Source: Flavobacteriaceae bacterium (GTDB lineage: Bacteria; Bacteroidota; Bacteroidia; Flavobacteriales; Flavobacteriaceae). Taken from it: a stretch of DNA of 45,027 bases. The notes under the pieces are model-generated. The model saw only the letters and a list, made by a program, of their open reading frames with translations. It was not told the DNA's origin and did not search any database. Position 1 is the first letter of the stretch, and each line of letters opens with the position of its first letter. Below are positions 1-7,320 of the stretch, piece by piece. The stretch covers positions 1-45,027 of the forward strand of contig CANFZM010000021.1 in NCBI GenBank assembly GCA_947451525.1. Reading direction: 5' to 3'. The position numbers and the translations under genes were made by a program.

Positions 1-148
1 AGAAGCAACCAAAAAATGGTCAATGCCAATCCAAAATTGGGGATTAATCCTCAACCAGTTCTTAACTATATATGAAAAAAGGGTTCAACTTTAATTAAAA
101 AGTCAAACCCCTATATTTTTTAACTTACACACTTTTTAGGATAGTGTC
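1..148 (+). mobile_element. Right end of an IS256-type insertion sequence
   Basis: Thirty bases after the transposase stop, 125-148 reads TTACACACTTTTTAGGATAGTGTC. It has the TTACACA...GTGTC arrangement seen at the ends of IS256-family elements, so the element probably ends near 148. Between stop and end, 81-110 forms an interrupted hairpin (GGGTT...AACCC) that could terminate transposase transcription. The left end and the target-site duplication are not in the window, so the exact boundary is inferred. Confidence 0.6.
2..94 (+). CDS. IS256-family transposase, C-terminal end (partial, runs off the window)
   Basis: The reading frame that enters at base 2 encodes 30 residues and stops at 92-94. 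It contains KKWSMPIQNWGLILNQF, which matches the conserved C-terminal tail of IS256 (Mutator-type) DDE transposases as I know the family (K-W-x-x-P-x-x-N-W followed by a hydrophobic NQF/SQL segment). The catalytic DDE residues would lie upstream, outside the window, so integrity of the element cannot be judged. A terminal-inverted-repeat-like sequence follows at 125-148. The family call rests on this short tail only. Confidence 0.78.
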   Translation, partial: EATKKWSMPIQNWGLILNQFLTIYEKRVQL

Positions 149-228
149 GGGAAGAATAAATTTTATAAGAAAAATCATTTATTGAGCATTTTTTTGTAAA
201 TTTATTTTCATTAATTATCCTAATTCGT

Positions 229-582
229 ATGAGTTTTAAATTTGAAAAATTAATTATTTGGCAGAAATCTATGGATTTTGGTGAAGAAATCAATCTTATT
301 TGTAAAAACTTTCCTAAGCATGAAATGTATAACCTTTCCTCCCAAATGTTAAGAGCTTCCGATTCTATCGCTTTAAATATTTCTGAGGGAAGTATTGAAC
401 AATCTAATGCAGAGTTTAATAGGTTTCTTGGTTATTCTGTTCGTTCTATAGCTGAAGTTGTTACTTGTTTGTATAAAGCTAAAAGACGAAATTATATTGA
501 TCCTACACTTTTTGATAAGTTGTATAAAGATTGCTTTGACTTGATGAATATGACAATTGCTTTTAAATCTCGCTTAAAATAA
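229..582 (+). CDS. Four-helix bundle protein (23S rRNA intervening-sequence protein family)
   Basis: A 117-residue protein matching the four-helix bundle/S23 family (TIGR02436-like), recognised by the early FEKLIIWQKSMDF segment, the central SSQMLRASDSIALNISEGS motif and FLGYSVRSIAEV. These proteins are small, helical and soluble, related to the accessory protein bAvd of diversity-generating retroelements and to proteins encoded in rRNA intervening sequences. No reverse transcriptase or rRNA gene is nearby, so this is a stand-alone copy of unknown function. It starts about 80 bp after the IS256 end and lies 59 bp before queG in the same direction. Confidence 0.85.
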   Translation: MSFKFEKLIIWQKSMDFGEEINLICKNFPKHEMYNLSSQMLRASDSIALNISEGSIEQSNAEFNRFLGYSVRSIAEVVTCLYKAKRRNYIDPTLFDKLYKDCFDLMNMTIAFKSRLK

Positions 583-641
583 ACTTCTATCCTCTTTCTC
601 CCAACTTCCAACTCCCCACTTCCATCTCAATATATTAAATC

Positions 642-1568
642 TTGATTAACAACAAAGAAAAATACTCTCAACTAATTAAAGCCGAATCCAAAAGACTCGG
701 CTTTCTTTCTTGTGGAATATCCAAAGCGGGTTTTCTAGAGGAGGAAGCACCTCGATTGGAATCTTGGTTAAATAAAAACCAACATGGGCAGATGGCCTAT
801 ATGGAAAACCATTTTGATAAACGATTAAATCCCACTTTGCTTGTTGAAGATTCTAAAAGTGTTATTTCCTTATTATTGAATTATTATCCTTCGGAAGAAC
901 AGAATAAAGAAAGTTATAAGATTTCTAAATATGCTTATGGGCAAGATTACCATTTTGTAATAAAAGAAAAGTTAACTGAATTACTTCATACAATTCAATC
1001 GGAAATTGGAGCAGTTTCGGGTCGTGCATTTGTAGATTCTGCACCGGTTTTAGATAAGGCTTGGGCAGCAAAATCAGGATTGGGTTGGATAGGAAAAAAC
1101 AGTAATTTAATCACCCAAAAAACAGGTTCTTTTTATTTTATTGCCGAATTAATTGTAGACCTCGAATTAGATTACGATTACGCAACCACAGACCATTGCG
1201 GAACTTGCACCGCTTGTATAGACGCTTGTCCTACTGAGGCTATTGTTTCCCCTTATGTTGTAGATGGTAGTAAATGTATTTCGTATTATACGATAGAACT
1301 AAAAGACAATTTACCTCAAGAAATGAAAGGTAAATTTAATGATTGGATTTTTGGTTGTGATATTTGTCAGGATGTATGTCCGTGGAATCGTTTTTCTAAA
1401 CCGCATAAGGAGCCTTTGTTTCAACCGAATTCAGATATGTTGTCTTTTACCAAAAAAGACTGGGAAGAAATCACCGAAGATACTTTTAAGAAAGTGTTTG
1501 CTAATTCAGCGGTGAAACGAACTAAGTTAACTGGATTGCAGCGGAATATTGATTTTTTAAAAGAATAA
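642..1568 (+). CDS. queG: Epoxyqueuosine reductase QueG
   Basis: QueG catalyses the last step of queuosine synthesis, cobalamin-dependent reduction of epoxyqueuosine to queuosine in tRNA. The 308-residue length is normal for the short form. Visible features are the [13 protein letters not shown] active-site segment with a conserved Asp near residue 132, GLGWIGKN, and two [4Fe-4S] motifs: C186[14 protein letters not shown] and C239-DICQDVCPW. The best start is TTG at 642, giving [13 protein letters not shown], which fits the normal N terminus of the family; the first in-frame ATG lies about 50 codons inside conserved sequence. Cytoplasmic. It may be read with the upstream small gene, but each could have its own promoter. 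Confidence 0.95.
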   Translation: MINNKEKYSQLIKAESKRLGFLSCGISKAGFLEEEAPRLESWLNKNQHGQMAYMENHFDKRLNPTLLVEDSKSVISLLLNYYPSEEQNKESYKISKYAYGQDYHFVIKEKLTELLHTIQSEIGAVSGRAFVDSAPVLDKAWAAKSGLGWIGKNSNLITQKTGSFYFIAELIVDLELDYDYATTDHCGTCTACIDACPTEAIVSPYVVDGSKCISYYTIELKDNLPQEMKGKFNDWIFGCDICQDVCPWNRFSKPHKEPLFQPNSDMLSFTKKDWEEITEDTFKKVFANSAVKRTKLTGLQRNIDFLKE

Positions 1569-1982
1569 TAGAGTAGTTGGATTTATCCTTATTATTACTA
1601 GTTTTTTTTCTTTATTGTAAGTAGCCTTTTTTAAAAGTATTGGTGATTATAGCAGAATTTAATTGCTCTGAAGAATTCTATGAGAAGGTTGTTTTGGAAA
1701 ACACGAATTGCACGAATTTACACAAATTGTTTTGTAATACTTATTACACGAATTTTATCTTCCGATGGTAGATTTTACAATAAGTTAGTTTTAGGTTGTA
1801 GGTTATGAAATTCCATCTGTTTCAGAATGACAAGACAAGATGGTCTTTAATTGATGGCATTATGACTTGATTCGAAACTTATTTTGAGTTTACACAATCT
1901 AATGACTACTCCTTTAAGCATTTTAATTTTAGAGTTTACACAAAATTCTGTCCATTCTTGGGGGAATTAATGCTGTTGTGGC

Positions 1983-2201
1983 TTCCGCATGTGGAGATAG
2001 AGTTTCGGTAGGACATTATTTGTCTTCGGTAAGTCATTATTAACCTTCCGCATATGTGTATAGAGTTTCGGTAAGACATTATTTATCTCCGTTAGGTCAC
2101 TAAAGAGTTTCGGTAAGTCACTATAGAGTTTCTGCAGTTTACTATATACCCTCGGGAAGTCATTATTTATCTTCGGTAAGACACAATTCAGTTTCAGAAG
2201 G
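1983..2201. repeat. Degenerate tandem array, about 21-bp period, 10-11 units
   Basis: Units are 20-22 bp with an approximate consensus TTTCGGTAAGTCATTATTTAT. Unit starts fall near 1983, 2003, 2025, 2046, 2066, 2088, 2108, 2129, 2151, 2172 and 2192. The best-preserved parts are (T)TTCGGTAAG and CATTAT or CACTAT. Unit lengths vary by one base, so the array does not encode a repeated peptide. The period equals two DNA helical turns, so any bound protein would repeat on the same face of the helix. Function unknown. Confidence 0.75.
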
Positions 2202-2273
2202 AATCGTAATTTTTAATCACATAATTTCAATATTAGCAAGGAATCCTCGAAGAGCATCATGAGTTGCAGTATA

Positions 2274-2309
2274 GCTCCCCTCCCCAACCCTCCCCAAAGG
2301 GGAGGGAGC
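2274..2309. repeat. G/C-rich inverted repeat
   Basis: GCTCCCCTCCCC at 2274-2285 pairs with GGGGAGGGAGC at 2299-2309, apart from one bulged base. A smaller alternative hairpin CCTCCCC-AAA-GGGGAGG is nested inside. In A+T-rich surroundings this is conspicuous and resembles dispersed palindromic repeats of flavobacterial genomes. There is no T-run, so it is not a good terminator. Confidence 0.6.
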
Positions 2310-2358
2310 CGAAACTGCATAAAGAGTTCTAGTAATAATTAGTTTCTGAATAATACAT

Positions 2359-2386
2359 AAAAACCCTCTAATAAGTTGAGGGTTTT
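2359..2386 (+). terminator. Possible intrinsic terminator
   Basis: AAAACCCTC-TAATAAGTT-GAGGGTTTT forms a 9-bp stem followed by GCTTTG. It lies almost 800 bp after queG and no gene ends close to it, so its use is unclear. It may be left over from a lost gene. Confidence 0.45.
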
Positions 2387-2403
2387 GCTTTGTCTTTGTT
2401 TGT

Positions 2404-2525
2404 GGCTACGAGGTCAGGAGACCTCGCAGAGCATCACGGTTCTATAGAACACTTCGTAGAGCGGGGCTACGAGGTCAGGAGACCTCGCAGAGCATCACGG
2501 TTCTATAGAACACTTCGTAGAGCGG
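2404..2525. repeat. 61-bp palindromic unit in two tandem copies
   Basis: Two adjacent copies (2404-2464 and 2465-2525) appear identical. Each carries a perfect 7-bp hairpin CGAGGTC-AGGA-GACCTCG (2409-2426 in copy 1), a perfect 12-bp palindrome GTTCTATAGAAC, and outer arms CTACGAGGT / ACTTCGTAG that pair with one mismatch. The structure resembles REP/BIME-like or MITE-like dispersed repeats. The second copy abuts the broken SPFH gene fragment at 2526. Confidence 0.85.
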
Positions 2526-2586
2526 GGAATTTCCATACAAACTCATCTTCTTGTGCTTGGTATTTAACAATATCAATAATTGCCAT
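2526..2586 (-). pseudogene. 5' remnant of an SPFH-domain (YdjI-like) protein gene
   Basis: Reading leftward from ATG at 2586-2584 gives MAIIDIVKYQAQEDEFVWKF, which resembles the N terminus of SPFH-domain 'virion core'-like proteins (YdjI type) as I recall them: M-A-x-x-D-x-V-K then E-F-V-W-K-F-P. Similarity stops at about 2526, exactly where the 61-bp repeat begins. The frame then hits a stop within the repeat, so only about 20 codons remain. The promoter/operator region (2605-2673) is intact and closely matches the one before the lipoprotein gene at 2721-3215. Family assignment from so short a peptide is tentative. Confidence 0.5.
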
Positions 2587-2604
2587 TTTATTAAAATTAA
2601 AACT

Positions 2605-2673
2605 CAAAACTAAATCAAATAAAACAAACCAAATCCTTGAATTAGTAAGCGAAGTCCTTTGGTGATTAAGCGT
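2605..2673. repeat. Copy 1 of a 69-bp duplicated promoter region
   Basis: This segment aligns without gaps to 3246-3314, with 11 mismatches by my count. Both start CAAAACTAAATCAAATAAAACA and both contain the paired half-sites described as LytTR-like operators. On the minus strand each has TTTATTTG (2623-2616 here; 3264-3257 in the other copy), one base away from the TAnnTTTG -7 element. Confidence 0.85.
2644..2673 (-). promoter_or_regulatory. LytTR-like operator before the SPFH remnant
   Basis: Two 9-bp half-sites, AGTAAGCGA at 2644-2652 and ATTAAGCGT at 2665-2673, start exactly 21 bp apart. Read on the minus strand they are ACGCTTAAT and TCGCTTACT, close to ACGYTTACT. The pair lies about 70 bp upstream of the remnant ATG. 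Direct repeats about 21 bp apart are the known site layout for LytTR response regulators such as AgrA, and one is encoded at 6318-7073. Binding is inferred. Confidence 0.5.
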
Positions 2674-2704
2674 AAAAAAACCCACAAATTAACTTGTGGG
2701 TTTT
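2674..2704 (-). terminator. Intrinsic terminator of the lipoprotein gene
   Basis: Read on the minus strand, CCCACAA-GTTAAT-TTGTGGG is flanked by A and T tracts that extend the stem, and it is followed by a run of about seven T. It lies 17 bp past the stop of the gene at 2721-3215. Confidence 0.85.
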
Positions 2705-2720
2705 GGTAACTAAACTGAAA

Positions 2721-3215
2721 TTATTTTTTAGAACTTAAGTCCAATTTTAATTGAACGTCGTCATTATCTTTATATTCTTTTTGGTAGAATTTTTTGAAAT
2801 ATCCAGCATACCCAGTTACTTTTACTTTGATTTGTTTGAAAAGTAAATAGTCATGAATTTCTACAATATAATTTGGATGAACGATAATATCTGCTCCCGA
2901 ATTTTGAATAGCATTATAAGCTGCTGCTGATTTTGTTTTGTTTTCTCTAGCTCGGAATAAAAAACTTAAGTTAGTATCGGAAGAATAACTCATGCCATCG
3001 GCAAATTTATTACCACCACCAACTTGAAAAATTAAGAAATAGGAAGACGTAGACTCTCCCATTAATTTTTTACTCATGTCAATTTCTACGTTAGCTCTAA
3101 TTGGGTTAATTTCAGCTCTTGGCGCATAGGCAGGTGTAGAAAGAGCTCCTGTTCTGGTAGTAGAACAACTTGTTAAGGCTAATGCAATAGCCAAAGAAAA
3201 TAATAATTTTTTCAT
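2721..3215 (-). CDS. Small predicted lipoprotein, probable LytTR target
   Basis: A 164-residue protein with a lipoprotein signal MKKLLFSLAIALALTSCS; the lipobox cysteine is near residue 17. I use ATG at 3215 because it gives this clean signal peptide, whereas the upstream ATG at 3248 adds a charged leader and reaches into the duplicated promoter. The mature part has no family I recognise. It contains GADIIVHPNYIVEIHDYLLF followed by KQIKVKVTGYAGYFKKF, reminiscent of small envelope proteins induced by stress, but I would not assign a function. Likely monocistronic: an operator-like site at 3285-3314 precedes it and a terminator follows. Probably membrane-anchored, periplasmic or in the outer membrane. 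Confidence 0.85.
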   Translation of the reverse strand: MKKLLFSLAIALALTSCSTTRTGALSTPAYAPRAEINPIRANVEIDMSKKLMGESTSSYFLIFQVGGGNKFADGMSYSSDTNLSFLFRARENKTKSAAAYNAIQNSGADIIVHPNYIVEIHDYLLFKQIKVKVTGYAGYFKKFYQKEYKDNDDVQLKLDLSSKK

Positions 3216-3245
3216 TTTTTTTGATTTTAATAGGTTAATATATTT

Positions 3246-3314
3246 CAAAACTAAATCAAATAAAACAATTCAAATACATGAATTAGTAAGTGTAGCACTT
3301 TGGCAAGTAAGCGT
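3246..3314. repeat. Copy 2 of the 69-bp duplicated promoter region
   Basis: Gap-free partner of 2605-2673. It ends two bases before the stop codon of the sensor kinase gene (3317-3319), so it serves as the spacer between the kinase gene and the lipoprotein gene and carries the promoter of the latter. Confidence 0.85.
3285..3314 (-). promoter_or_regulatory. LytTR-like operator before the lipoprotein gene
   Basis: Half-sites AGTAAGTGT (3285-3293) and AGTAAGCGT (3306-3314) start 21 bp apart. On the minus strand they read ACGCTTACT and ACACTTACT. The downstream half-site ends 20 bp before the TTTATTTG -7-like element (3264-3257), a position suited to an activator. Centre about 85 bp from the ATG at 3215. 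Function inferred from the match to the site before the regulator gene. Confidence 0.55.
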
Positions 3315-3316
3315 TA

Positions 3317-6300
3317 TTAATTATCTAATTCTAACTTTAAGATAATGGTGGTTCCTTGTTTTGGAATGGAACTAATAGTAATAGGTTCTATAGCATTGTG
3401 TTGCAATAAACCCAAACGTTCTTTTACTAATGTTATCCCTTTGGAAGCATGGAGACGGTTTAGGTTTTCTTTGGAGATTCCTTTTCCGTTGTCTTTAATT
3501 TCACATAGTAATAGGGTGTCTTTTAATTGAAAAGTGACTTCTAAAGTTGGGTTTTTCGAATTGGAATCGAAAGCATGTACAAATACATTTTCTATAAAGG
3601 GCTGTAATAGCATTGGGGGAATTTCTATAGCATAAGTATCCAATTCTTCGGGTATGTTAAGTTGGAATGCAATTGCCTCCTTAAATCGCATGTTTTCTAA
3701 TTGGATGTAAGTTTTTAAATAGTGTATTTCATTTTCGAGGGAAATTAGGGGTTGCGAGGAATTGTCTAGCGTTTGTCGGATTAATTTTGAAAATTCCGAC
3801 ATATACCTCAAGGCTTCATCTACATTGTTTTTAATGATAAAATTCTGAATAGAATTCATGGCGTTGAATATAAAATGCGGATTCATCTGACTTTGCAGGG
3901 CTTCCATTTTAGTTTCAGACAAACGTCTTTGAACTTCGCTTTTAGCCTGTTCTTGTATAGCAATGTATTGAATTCTTTTTTTATAACTTATAAAACCAAG
4001 GGCTAGCGTTATAAGGATGCAACTAATGCTGAACCACCACGTTTTCCAGAAGGGAGGTGTGATGATTATAGTAAGTGTTTTGGTTTGAAATACTGTTCCT
4101 GTTCCTGTGTTTTTACCGGCAATAAGTAGTTGGAATTTTCCATTTGGAATCCCTCTTAATTGAATTTTGGTAGAACTATCGTACTCACTCCAAGAATTAG
4201 ACAATCCAATAATTTTATAGCGGTATACATTTTTACTGGCATTTCGTAGATTGTAATTGTTGAAAATTAGTTCTACATCATTTTGATCGTACTCTAGTTT
4301 TAGTTTACTGGGAATGTAACTTCCCCAAATATAATCGGAAGTATTGTTGCGGTAATTTGTACCGTTTACTTTGATGTTGGTTATAGTAATAGAGGTTGAA
4401 GCAGTTTCTTTTGCTAGTAATTGTTTTACATTTAAAAAAAGCAAACCATTGTTGGTTGCAATATATAAATTGCCATTTTTATCTTTGCTGCAATCGTTAA
4501 ATTGTAAGTCGTTAACACCTTCTGATTGATTAATGAGTTTTATGAATTTATGGTCTTTCATCACATTGATACCCTTGTTGGTTCCAATAAAATAGCATCC
4601 ATTAGATTGTTCTATAAATGAAATAGAGGTTCCGTAGAGGTCTTTTATTGGTTTATAAATATGTAGAATTTGCAATTTGTGATTTCCCCATTTGCAGATA
4701 TAAACTCTTCCGCTGTTGGTGCCAATAACAACTTCTCCTTTGTCATTAATAATAATGTCTTTAATACATTTTTCATCGAATTGCTTGTGGAGGTTTAACG
4801 AGTAGAACGTACTATTTTCATAAACAAATACACCGCTGGAGTAGGAGGCATACCAAATTTTATTGGCATCTTTAATTGTTTTAGTGATATCGGTTGGTGT
4901 GTTCTTGTCTTTTATAGATAGTATTTTGCTATTTAATTTATCAAATTTATTTGGATTTACATACATACTCGAATACATAGCACCAAAGAGAAGTTGGTCT
5001 TTTATGTCAAATGTAATAGTTCCTCCATCGGTAAAATTAAAGTATCGAAGGGTGTAATTTTTATCAAAACAAAATATTCCAAAAGTTGTAGTTGCCCATA
5101 TATATCCTTGTTTATCAGAAACGATATTGAAGCAAGTAAAACTATTTCTGTTTCTATAGCGGTTAATAAAATCGTTGTTAAACGGGGATTTTCCGTAATA
5201 CTGGAAATAGGTATCTATTTTCTTCCAAAGTTGTGTCGAGTTGAATTTAATATAACTTAAATCGTTATGGAGGATGATAATATTATCTCTTGCACCAATC
5301 CATTTATTATCATTGGAATCGTTAAATAGACATTGAATTTCTAGATTTTTTAGTCCAAAATAGGCAGGACCGAAAGTCTTTTTTTGTTGGCTTAAATCTA
5401 CTATATAAATTCCTTTGTCAATAGAGCCAACCCAAAGTTGCTTGGTTTGTTTATCATAATACAAACTCCACAAACCAGTGGATGTAATATTGGCTCGTTG
5501 CGTAATATCGGTTAACTGATTATTAGAAAACTGAAACAACCCCCCGTTTGGGTCGGTTACATTCCAAGCAGCACTATAGATGGTATTCGTGTCGTCTATT
5601 GCATAATCCCATAGGACAGGGCAAGGATAACTTTTTTCTTTATTGCTTTTTAAATCTCTTATATTGAATTCTCCAGCGCCACTATAATAATTGCCATTAA
5701 AAATAAAAGTTGAATAGGTTGGCGGGGGTTTAAACTCAAACTTTAAACTTGCTTTTTGGATTTTTGTGTCGAAATGGATGCTATATACATTGTCAAAGGA
5801 CGCAGTAACTAGTGTTTTATTTTCTATTTCTGTTATTCCTACTATTTGAAAATGATTGAGACTAGTTTTTTGAATAAAAGATTTGAAGTGTTTTCCATCA
5901 AACAGACTTAAACCATTTTCAGTTCCTATAATTAAACAATTGTGTTTTTTAGAGTAGACTATTTTTCGGATGCCATTATTAATTAATCCGTCCTTTTTAT
6001 CGTAATAGGTGAATTTTTTGCCGTCAAATTTTGCGAGTCCATTTCCATATAATGACAGCCAAAGGTTGTGGTCATTGTCTTCTGCAATTGCCCAAACCTC
6101 ACTATATTTCAAGCCGTTGGTTTCATTGTATATTTTGTAGGTAGAGCCGTCAAAACAGCATAATCCGGCCTCAGTGCCAATCCACATCAGTCCACGACTA
6201 TCTTTAAAAAAACATTTTATACCATTGCTTGGCAGTCCATCATTTAAAGTAATGTTTCTACTTGGTATGTTTTGGGCAAATGCAGTATTAATAAGTAGTA

Positions 6301-6340
6301 CTACAACTAAAAGAAAACTATTTTTTTTGAATAATATCAT
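3317..6340 (-). CDS. Propeller-type sensor histidine kinase (LytS/His_kinase class)
   Basis: A 1007-residue membrane sensor. It begins with a signal peptide (MILFKKNSFLLVVVLLINTAFAQ), continues with many two-component-regulator propeller repeats of the W-IGT-GL--FDG type (about residues 25-650), a Y_Y_Y-like domain, and one membrane segment WWFSISCILITLALGF (about 768-786). The kinase part is of the LytS type: LQSQMNPHFIFNAMNSIQNF, with H822 the predicted phospho-acceptor, then an ATPase domain with IPPMLLQPFIENVFVHAF (N box) and IKDNGKGI (G box). It has no built-in receiver. ATG at 6340 overlaps the end of the regulator gene by 23 bp, which implies translational coupling. It should phosphorylate the adjacent LytTR regulator; the signal is unknown. 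Confidence 0.93.
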   Translation of the reverse strand: MILFKKNSFLLVVVLLINTAFAQNIPSRNITLNDGLPSNGIKCFFKDSRGLMWIGTEAGLCCFDGSTYKIYNETNGLKYSEVWAIAEDNDHNLWLSLYGNGLAKFDGKKFTYYDKKDGLINNGIRKIVYSKKHNCLIIGTENGLSLFDGKHFKSFIQKTSLNHFQIVGITEIENKTLVTASFDNVYSIHFDTKIQKASLKFEFKPPPTYSTFIFNGNYYSGAGEFNIRDLKSNKEKSYPCPVLWDYAIDDTNTIYSAAWNVTDPNGGLFQFSNNQLTDITQRANITSTGLWSLYYDKQTKQLWVGSIDKGIYIVDLSQQKKTFGPAYFGLKNLEIQCLFNDSNDNKWIGARDNIIILHNDLSYIKFNSTQLWKKIDTYFQYYGKSPFNNDFINRYRNRNSFTCFNIVSDKQGYIWATTTFGIFCFDKNYTLRYFNFTDGGTITFDIKDQLLFGAMYSSMYVNPNKFDKLNSKILSIKDKNTPTDITKTIKDANKIWYASYSSGVFVYENSTFYSLNLHKQFDEKCIKDIIINDKGEVVIGTNSGRVYICKWGNHKLQILHIYKPIKDLYGTSISFIEQSNGCYFIGTNKGINVMKDHKFIKLINQSEGVNDLQFNDCSKDKNGNLYIATNNGLLFLNVKQLLAKETASTSITITNIKVNGTNYRNNTSDYIWGSYIPSKLKLEYDQNDVELIFNNYNLRNASKNVYRYKIIGLSNSWSEYDSSTKIQLRGIPNGKFQLLIAGKNTGTGTVFQTKTLTIIITPPFWKTWWFSISCILITLALGFISYKKRIQYIAIQEQAKSEVQRRLSETKMEALQSQMNPHFIFNAMNSIQNFIIKNNVDEALRYMSEFSKLIRQTLDNSSQPLISLENEIHYLKTYIQLENMRFKEAIAFQLNIPEELDTYAIEIPPMLLQPFIENVFVHAFDSNSKNPTLEVTFQLKDTLLLCEIKDNGKGISKENLNRLHASKGITLVKERLGLLQHNAIEPITISSIPKQGTTIILKLELDN

Positions 6341-7073
6341 GGATGAAATCCTCTTTTTTTCGGACTGAAACAGGTAGCGTTTCCCCATTGGTTAATTCTA
6401 CAAAATAATCATTAGTTTTATTAAAACGATTGATATAGTTTTTGTTCACTAGATAACTTCTATGAATTCGTATAAAAATATCTGTAGGTAATAGTTCTTC
6501 TACTGATTTTAAAGTTTTGGATAGTGTAATTTTCTTTCCTTCTAAAAACACTACTTTGGTATAATTACTTTCTGCTTCGCAATATAGTATGGAGTTTACT
6601 TTTACAAATTCAAAACCATTTTCTGTAGGGAAAGCAATTTTACGGTATTCTGAACTTCCAAAATCCATGTTCTCAATAAGCAGTAACAATCGATCTTGTT
6701 GGGAGGCTTTATTTTGCTTGCTTTCGTATTTTTTTACTGATTCTAATAAATCAATGTATCCGATTGGTTTTAAAAGATAATCTAAAGCGCTTGCTTTTAC
6801 AGCCTGAATTCCAAATTCGGAATGTGCTGTTGTGAAAATCACTTCAAAATTTATACTTTTTAAGGATTTTAATAACTCAAATCCATTTTTATTGGGCATT
6901 TGAATGTCTAAGAAAACCAACTCGGGATTGAAATTTTCAATTGCTATTTGTGCTGCATCCACACTTTCACATTTTGCAAGCACCAAAAATTTATCTGGAA
7001 AATAACGCTGCAAAAGTTGTTCTAAAAACTCTCGGGCATTATACTCATCGTCAACTATAACGGTTTTTATCAT
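6318..7073 (-). CDS. LytTR-family response regulator
   Basis: A 251-residue cytoplasmic regulator. The receiver domain has acidic D8/D9 (VIVDDE), phospho-acceptor D56 in ELVFLDIQMP, T81/T82 and K102 in YLLKPI. The C-terminal LytTR domain (about 145-250) includes YCEAESNYTKVVFLEGKK, IRIHRSYLVNKNYINRF and LPVSVRKK, which bind DNA through beta strands. It is first in a two-gene operon with the overlapping kinase gene. An operator-like pair of direct repeats lies about 60 bp before its start (7118-7147), so autoregulation is likely. The same pattern precedes the lipoprotein gene and the SPFH remnant. Confidence 0.96.
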   Translation of the reverse strand: MIKTVIVDDEYNAREFLEQLLQRYFPDKFLVLAKCESVDAAQIAIENFNPELVFLDIQMPNKNGFELLKSLKSINFEVIFTTAHSEFGIQAVKASALDYLLKPIGYIDLLESVKKYESKQNKASQQDRLLLLIENMDFGSSEYRKIAFPTENGFEFVKVNSILYCEAESNYTKVVFLEGKKITLSKTLKSVEELLPTDIFIRIHRSYLVNKNYINRFNKTNDYFVELTNGETLPVSVRKKEDFIHDIIQKK

Positions 7074-7117
7074 AGGATAAAAGTAGACAATTGAAATTAA
7101 TTAAATACTAATGAATT

Positions 7118-7147
7118 AGTAAACGTATATAAAATGCGAGTAAACGT
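7118..7147 (-). promoter_or_regulatory. LytTR-like operator before the response regulator gene
   Basis: The half-site AGTAAACGT occurs twice exactly, at 7118-7126 and 7139-7147, 21 bp start to start. On the minus strand it reads ACGTTTACT, and with the preceding A (AACGTTTAC) fits 8 of 9 positions of the published LytTR half-site pattern [TA][AC][CA]GTTN[AG][TG]. A 37-bp stretch from ATGAATTAGTAA on aligns without gaps to the 3279-3314 copy. Confidence 0.6.
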
Positions 7148-7264
7148 TTTATTTTTTCAAGTAATTCTTGAATTTCCATTATAGACTATCCTAGTTTTAT
7201 TTGTAGAAATTATATTTGAACGTTTAATTTGTGAAAGTAATTTTAACAATGAATATTTACCAAT

Positions 7265-7300
7265 AAAAAAAGCGACTTAAATTTACTTTAAGTCGCTTTT
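7265..7300 (-). terminator. Intrinsic terminator of the M36 peptidase gene
   Basis: Minus-strand AAAAGCGACTTAAA-GTAAA-TTTAAGTCGCTTTTTTT is a long stem followed by a T-run, 21 bp after the stop codon at 7321. Confidence 0.9.
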
Positions 7301-7320
7301 AGTTTAGAAAAAACTATGTT

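Larger units (their letters stand above)
1569..2403. other. Long non-coding, repeat-rich intergenic region
   Basis: I find no credible gene here. It contains degraded dispersed repeats: CACGAATTGCACGAATTTACACAAATT at about 1702-1728, a type frequent between flavobacterial genes; a fragment AAATTCC...AGAATGACAA near 1806-1832 that resembles the inverted-repeat module of the array at the window end; two copies of GAGTTTACACAA at 1886-1897 and 1932-1943, the second continuing as AAATTCTGTCC like a worn IS end; a 21-bp tandem array; and a GGGGAGGG hairpin. It looks like an accumulation site for mobile repeats. Confidence 0.6.

Noticed and set aside
229..582. Diversity-generating retroelement accessory protein (bAvd)
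   Set aside because: The protein belongs to the same broad four-helix family, but no reverse transcriptase, template repeat or variable repeat is in the window.
2390..2665. Open frame of 91 codons on the plus strand
   Set aside because: It is made of the 61-bp tandem repeat and the operator region; composition is Arg-rich and unlike the neighbouring genes, with no family.
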